NCBI RefSeq assembly: GCF_002252525.1
Contig: NZ_NNRM01000003.1
Span: 108,493-172,492, forward strand
DNA length: 64,000 nt
Reading direction: 5' to 3'
From: Brucella pseudogrignonensis
GTDB lineage: Bacteria > Pseudomonadota > Alphaproteobacteria > Rhizobiales > Rhizobiaceae
Below, piece by piece: positions 60,895 to 64,000 of the stretch. Below the pieces are notes generated by a model. The model was not told the DNA's origin. It saw only the letters and a list, made by a program, of their open reading frames with translations, and searched no databases. The translations under genes and the position numbers were made by a program. Positions within the stretch are counted from its first letter, which is position 1. Each line of letters starts with the position of its first letter.

Positions 60895-61728
60895 TTACTT
60901 CTTGCGCTGATGACGCGAGCGCATGATGAACTTATCGGTCGCCTTATTCGAACGGGTCTTCTTACCCTTCGTAGGCTTGCCCCAAGGCGTGACCGGATGA
61001 CGACCACCGGAAGTGCGGCCTTCACCACCACCATGCGGGTGGTCAACTGGGTTCATTGCAACACCGCGAACGTGAGGACGCTTACCGCGCCAGACCGAAC
61101 GACCGGCCTTACCGTCATTGATGTTGCTATGCTCTGGGTTGGAAACTGCGCCAACCGTTGCGAAACATGCACCTGGAACCAGACGCTGTTCACCAGAATT
61201 GAGACGCAGGATAGCCATACCCTGGTCACGTCCGACGAGCTGTGCATATGCGCCAGCCGAACGAGCAATCTGGCCGCCCTTGCCTGGCTTCATTTCCACG
61301 TTGTGGATAATGGTACCAACAGGCATCGACGAAAGCGGCATTGCATTGCCTGGCTTAACGTCGACGGACTGGCCAGAAATGACCTTGTCGCCGGCTGCCA
61401 GACGCTGCGGAGCCAGAATGTAGCTCAGCTCGCCGTCTTCATAGCGGATCAGCGCGATAAACGCGGTGCGGTTTGGATCGTATTCCAGGCGTTCAACCGT
61501 AGCGACAACGTCGTGCTTACGACGCTTGAAGTCGACAAAACGGTAAGAACGCTTGTGACCACCGCCCTGAAAGCGAACAGTGATACGACCGGTGTTGTTA
61601 CGGCCACCCTTCTTGGACAGACCTTCGGTCAGGGACTTGACCGGCTTGCCCTTGTAGAGTTCCGAACGGTCCACGATGACCAGCTGACGCTGGCCTGGCG
61701 TGGTCGGATTAAAGTGCTTGAGTGCCAT
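60895..61728 (-). CDS. rplB: 50S ribosomal protein L2
   Basis: 277 residues. [49 protein letters not shown]-type and the C-terminal [40 protein letters not shown] carry the peptidyl-transferase region (conserved His in [13 protein letters not shown]). Between rplW and rpsS. Confidence 0.99.
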   Translation of the reverse strand: MALKHFNPTTPGQRQLVIVDRSELYKGKPVKSLTEGLSKKGGRNNTGRITVRFQGGGHKRSYRFVDFKRRKHDVVATVERLEYDPNRTAFIALIRYEDGELSYILAPQRLAAGDKVISGQSVDVKPGNAMPLSSMPVGTIIHNVEMKPGKGGQIARSAGAYAQLVGRDQGMAILRLNSGEQRLVPGACFATVGAVSNPEHSNINDGKAGRSVWRGKRPHVRGVAMNPVDHPHGGGEGRTSGGRHPVTPWGKPTKGKKTRSNKATDKFIMRSRHQRKK

Positions 61729-61748
61729 TGTCTTTACTCCATGGCCTC

Positions 61749-62042
61749 TCAGAGACCTGTCGAAACGTCGATGCTCTGGCCTTCAGCCAAAGTAACGATC
61801 GCTTTCTTGACATCGCTCTGGCGCCCGACAATGCCGCGGAACCGCTTCACCTTGCCTTTGCGCACAGTGGTGTTAACGGCCTTTACCTTGACGCCGAAAA
61901 GCGCCTCGATTGCAGCCTTGATTTCCGGCTTCGTCGCCTTGCGAGCTACGTTGAAGACGACCTGGTTATGTTCGGAAACAAGGGTCGACTTCTCAGTAAT
62001 AACTGGGCTGACGATCACGTCATAATGGCGAAGATCGGTCAT
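61749..62042 (-). CDS. rplW: 50S ribosomal protein L23
   Basis: 97 residues. [40 protein letters not shown]-like, and [20 protein letters not shown] with [10 protein letters not shown] identify L23, the docking site for SRP and trigger factor. Overlaps rplD by four bases (ATGA). Confidence 0.97.
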   Translation of the reverse strand: MTDLRHYDVIVSPVITEKSTLVSEHNQVVFNVARKATKPEIKAAIEALFGVKVKAVNTTVRKGKVKRFRGIVGRQSDVKKAIVTLAEGQSIDVSTGL

Positions 62043-62659
62043 TTAAAACGCTCCTCGAGGGCTTCGACAGCTGCCTTGGAAAGCACGAGCTTGCCACGAC
62101 GCAGGATGTCGTAAACATTGATGCCCTGTACTGGCAGAACATCGATGTTCGGGATGTTCGAAGCAGCGCGCTGGAAGTTCACGTCGATCTCTGCACCACC
62201 GATGAGGAGTGCATTTTCAAGACCGAGCTTTGCGAACTGCGAAACAAGCTGCTTTGTCTTGGCTTCAGAGGCAGCCAGATCATCGATGATGATCAGGTCG
62301 GATGCCTTAGCCTTAGCCGACAGAGCATGACGCAAGCCGAGAGCGCGAACCTTCTTTGGCAGATCATGATCATGCGTACGGACTACTGGTCCGTGAGCCT
62401 GACCACCGCCGCGGAACTGCGGTGCGCGAGCCGAATGGTGACGAGCACGACCCGTACCCTTCTGCTTGTACATCTTCGAACCGGTGCGGCTGATGTCGCT
62501 GCGGCCCTTGGCATCATGAGAGCCCTGCTGGCGGCGAGCCAGCTGCCAGCGCACGACGCGCTGAAGAATGTCGTCGCGTGGGTCGAGGCCGAAGATTTCT
62601 TCGTTCAGCTTGACCTTGCCGGCATCCTTGCCTTCAAGAGTTGTAATCGTGAGATCCAT
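62039..62659 (-). CDS. rplD: 50S ribosomal protein L4
   Basis: 206 residues. [40 protein letters not shown] and [20 protein letters not shown] form the loop in the exit tunnel. In E. coli L4 also regulates the S10 operon. Shares one base with the rplC stop and four bases with rplW. Confidence 0.98.
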   Translation of the reverse strand: MDLTITTLEGKDAGKVKLNEEIFGLDPRDDILQRVVRWQLARRQQGSHDAKGRSDISRTGSKMYKQKGTGRARHHSARAPQFRGGGQAHGPVVRTHDHDLPKKVRALGLRHALSAKAKASDLIIIDDLAASEAKTKQLVSQFAKLGLENALLIGGAEIDVNFQRAASNIPNIDVLPVQGINVYDILRRGKLVLSKAAVEALEERFK

Positions 62660-63381
62660 TATTCGGCTCCCTCAGTCGCGACTGCATCCGCAGCTGCATT
62701 GTTTGCGCTTGAACGCAGGGCAGCCGGCTTAGGTGCATTCTCAGGCAGCGAAACCTTGACTGCATCACGAACGAGAATCCAGGCGCCCTTGGAGCCAGGA
62801 ACCGCGCCGCGAACCAGAATAAGGCCACGATCGCTATCTGTAGAGACAACTTCGATGTTCTGCGTCGTCACGCGGGTTTGACCCATGTGACCAGCCATCT
62901 TCTTGCCCTTGAACACCTTACCCGGATCCTGACGCTGACCGGTCGAGCCGTGAGCGCGGTGGGTAACTGAGTTACCGTGCGAAGCACGATGACCAGCAAA
63001 GTTGTGGCGCTTCATAACACCGGCAAAACCTTTACCGATAGAAGTGCCCGTCACATCGACCTTCTGGCCGGCGACGAAATGCTCGGCAAGAATCTCCGAG
63101 CCTACTTCGAGAAGGTTATCCGGCGAAACGCGGAATTCCGCTACTTTCGCCTTAGGCTCAACTTCAGCCTTCGCGAAATGACCGCGCAGAGCCTTAGTTG
63201 TGTTCTTTACCTTGGCAAGTCCAACGCCAAGCTGAACAGCCGTATAACCGTTTTTTTCAACTGTACGCTGAGCTACCACGTGGCAGTCTTCCATGCGGAG
63301 AACTGTCACTGGTACATGTTCGCCAGCGTCGTTATAGACGCGGGTCATGCCCAGCTTCTGTGCAATAACACCTGAACGCAT
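62659..63381 (-). CDS. rplC: 50S ribosomal protein L3
   Basis: 240 residues from [60 protein letters not shown] and [20 protein letters not shown] are the core motifs, including the Gln-containing loop methylated by PrmB in many bacteria. A C-terminal Ala/Glu extension is rhizobial. Follows rpsJ by 29 bases. Confidence 0.98.
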   Translation of the reverse strand: MRSGVIAQKLGMTRVYNDAGEHVPVTVLRMEDCHVVAQRTVEKNGYTAVQLGVGLAKVKNTTKALRGHFAKAEVEPKAKVAEFRVSPDNLLEVGSEILAEHFVAGQKVDVTGTSIGKGFAGVMKRHNFAGHRASHGNSVTHRAHGSTGQRQDPGKVFKGKKMAGHMGQTRVTTQNIEVVSTDSDRGLILVRGAVPGSKGAWILVRDAVKVSLPENAPKPAALRSSANNAAADAVATEGAE

Positions 63382-63410
63382 CGGGTTCGTTCCTTCCGTC
63401 CTCAAGCCGA

Positions 63411-63719
63411 TTAAAGCTTGATCTCGACATCAACACCGGCAGACAGATCGAGCTTCATCAGCGCGTCTACAGTCTGTGGAGTTGGGTCAACGATATCGAG
63501 AAGACGCTTGTGCGTGCGCATCTCGAACTGCTCGCGGCTCTTCTTGTCGATGTGCGGCGACCGGTTAACTGTGAACTTTTCGATCCGCGTTGGAAGTGGG
63601 ATCGGTCCGCGCACGTTGGCACCGGTACGCTTGGCAGTCGACACGATTTCCCGCGTCGAAGCGTCAAGGATCCGATGATCAAACGCCTTGAGGCGAATGC
63701 GGATGTTTTGACCGTTCAT
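63411..63719 (-). CDS. rpsJ: 30S ribosomal protein S10
   Basis: 102 residues. [40 protein letters not shown] and [20 protein letters not shown] mark S10; also NusE in antitermination. First gene of the S10 unit, 58 bases after the tuf stop, so tuf and rpsJ may be on one transcript. Confidence 0.98.
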   Translation of the reverse strand: MNGQNIRIRLKAFDHRILDASTREIVSTAKRTGANVRGPIPLPTRIEKFTVNRSPHIDKKSREQFEMRTHKRLLDIVDPTPQTVDALMKLDLSAGVDVEIKL

Positions 63720-63777
63720 TTCATCTGTTCCTTGTTACGCGGAGCGCCTCCGGAGAGACGCTCCTGCACAAATCTAA

Positions 63778-64000
63778 TTACTCGATGATCGAAGCGACGA
63801 TGCCTGCACCGACGGTGCGGCCACCTTCACGGATAGCGAAGCGGAGCTTCTCTTCCATCGCGATCGGTACAATCAGCGTGACGTCTACAGTGACGTTATC
63901 GCCAGGCATAACCATTTCCGTGCCTTCTGGCAGGGTAACAACACCGGTCACGTCAGTCGTACGGAAGTAGAACTGTGGACGGTAGTTGGTGAAGAATGGT
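63778..64000 (-). CDS. tuf: Elongation factor Tu (C-terminal end only)
   Basis: The last 74 codons of EF-Tu; the 5' part lies beyond the right edge. The translation reads [20 protein letters not shown], then [40 protein letters not shown] and [12 protein letters not shown] before TAA, which is the domain III end binding aminoacyl-tRNA. In alphaproteobacteria tuf often precedes rpsJ in the str-S10 arrangement; a second tuf copy elsewhere cannot be excluded. Confidence 0.97.
   Translation of the reverse strand, partial: PFFTNYRPQFYFRTTDVTGVVTLPEGTEMVMPGDNVTVDVTLIVPIAMEEKLRFAIREGGRTVGAGIVASIIE

Noticed and set aside
60910-62025. A 371-codon plus-strand frame opposite rplB and rplW
   Set aside because: Antisense to two certain ribosomal genes, with unlikely composition (Thr/Arg/Asn-rich) and no conserved motif.

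Overview
This is about 64 kb of core chromosome from an alphaproteobacterium, almost certainly a member of the Brucellaceae (Brucella/Ochrobactrum group, Hyphomicrobiales). The reasons are an EipB-type periplasmic protein beside rpsB, a GTTC-N7-GTTC (alphaproteobacterial LexA) box upstream of recA, an ScfR-type regulator divergent from a propionyl-CoA carboxylase/methylmalonyl-CoA mutase cluster, several small proteins that look typical of the order, and copies of a short intergenic repeat of the kind common in this group. Recognition is by reading the proteins; no search was run.

Layout. 1-5 kb (minus strand): rpsB-tsf-pyrH-frr-uppS-cdsA, joining translation, pyrimidine nucleotide supply and lipid/peptidoglycan carrier synthesis, with cdsA cut by the window edge. 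5-13 kb: eipB; a compact plus-strand operon (RidA protein, glycerophosphodiester phosphodiesterase, FemAB-like acyltransferase, HIT hydrolase); an AzlCD amino-acid exporter; clpS-clpA. 13-24 kb: a D,D-carboxypeptidase with SPOR domain, L-serine dehydratase, YdcF, a membrane acyltransferase, a MerR regulator, queF and several small envelope or unknown proteins. 24-30 kb: propionate/methylmalonyl unit (scfR divergent from pccB-pccA-scpA). 30-39.8 kb: accessory and metabolic genes including an iron-permease-like protein, an aldo/keto reductase, murI-trmJ, a DJ-1/PfpI protein, icd, a GST and an ArsR/NIPSNAP/monooxygenase module. 39.8-49.3 kb: alaS, recA, two envelope lipoproteins, an AT-rich SnoaL-like gene, rarA and a DegP/HtrA protease.

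49.3-64 kb (minus strand): the alpha, spc and S10 ribosomal clusters as one near-continuous block, rpsJ through rplQ, with secY, adk and rpoA inside and the end of tuf at the right edge. The order is the conserved one; adjacent genes are tightly packed and often overlap by 1-4 bases. The largest break in the block is the 287-base adk-rpsM gap.

I see no prophage, insertion sequence, CRISPR array, toxin-antitoxin pair, restriction system, rRNA or tRNA gene. I did not find a clearly new multi-gene system. The best leads are small or regulatory: a paired TTTGCAAA operator in the scfR-pccB divergent region, a possible 32-residue membrane peptide, a cysteine-rich tail on an acyltransferase, several conserved-looking proteins without assigned function, tandem stem-loops in the alaS leader and strong hairpins between genes of the rpsB-tsf-pyrH unit.
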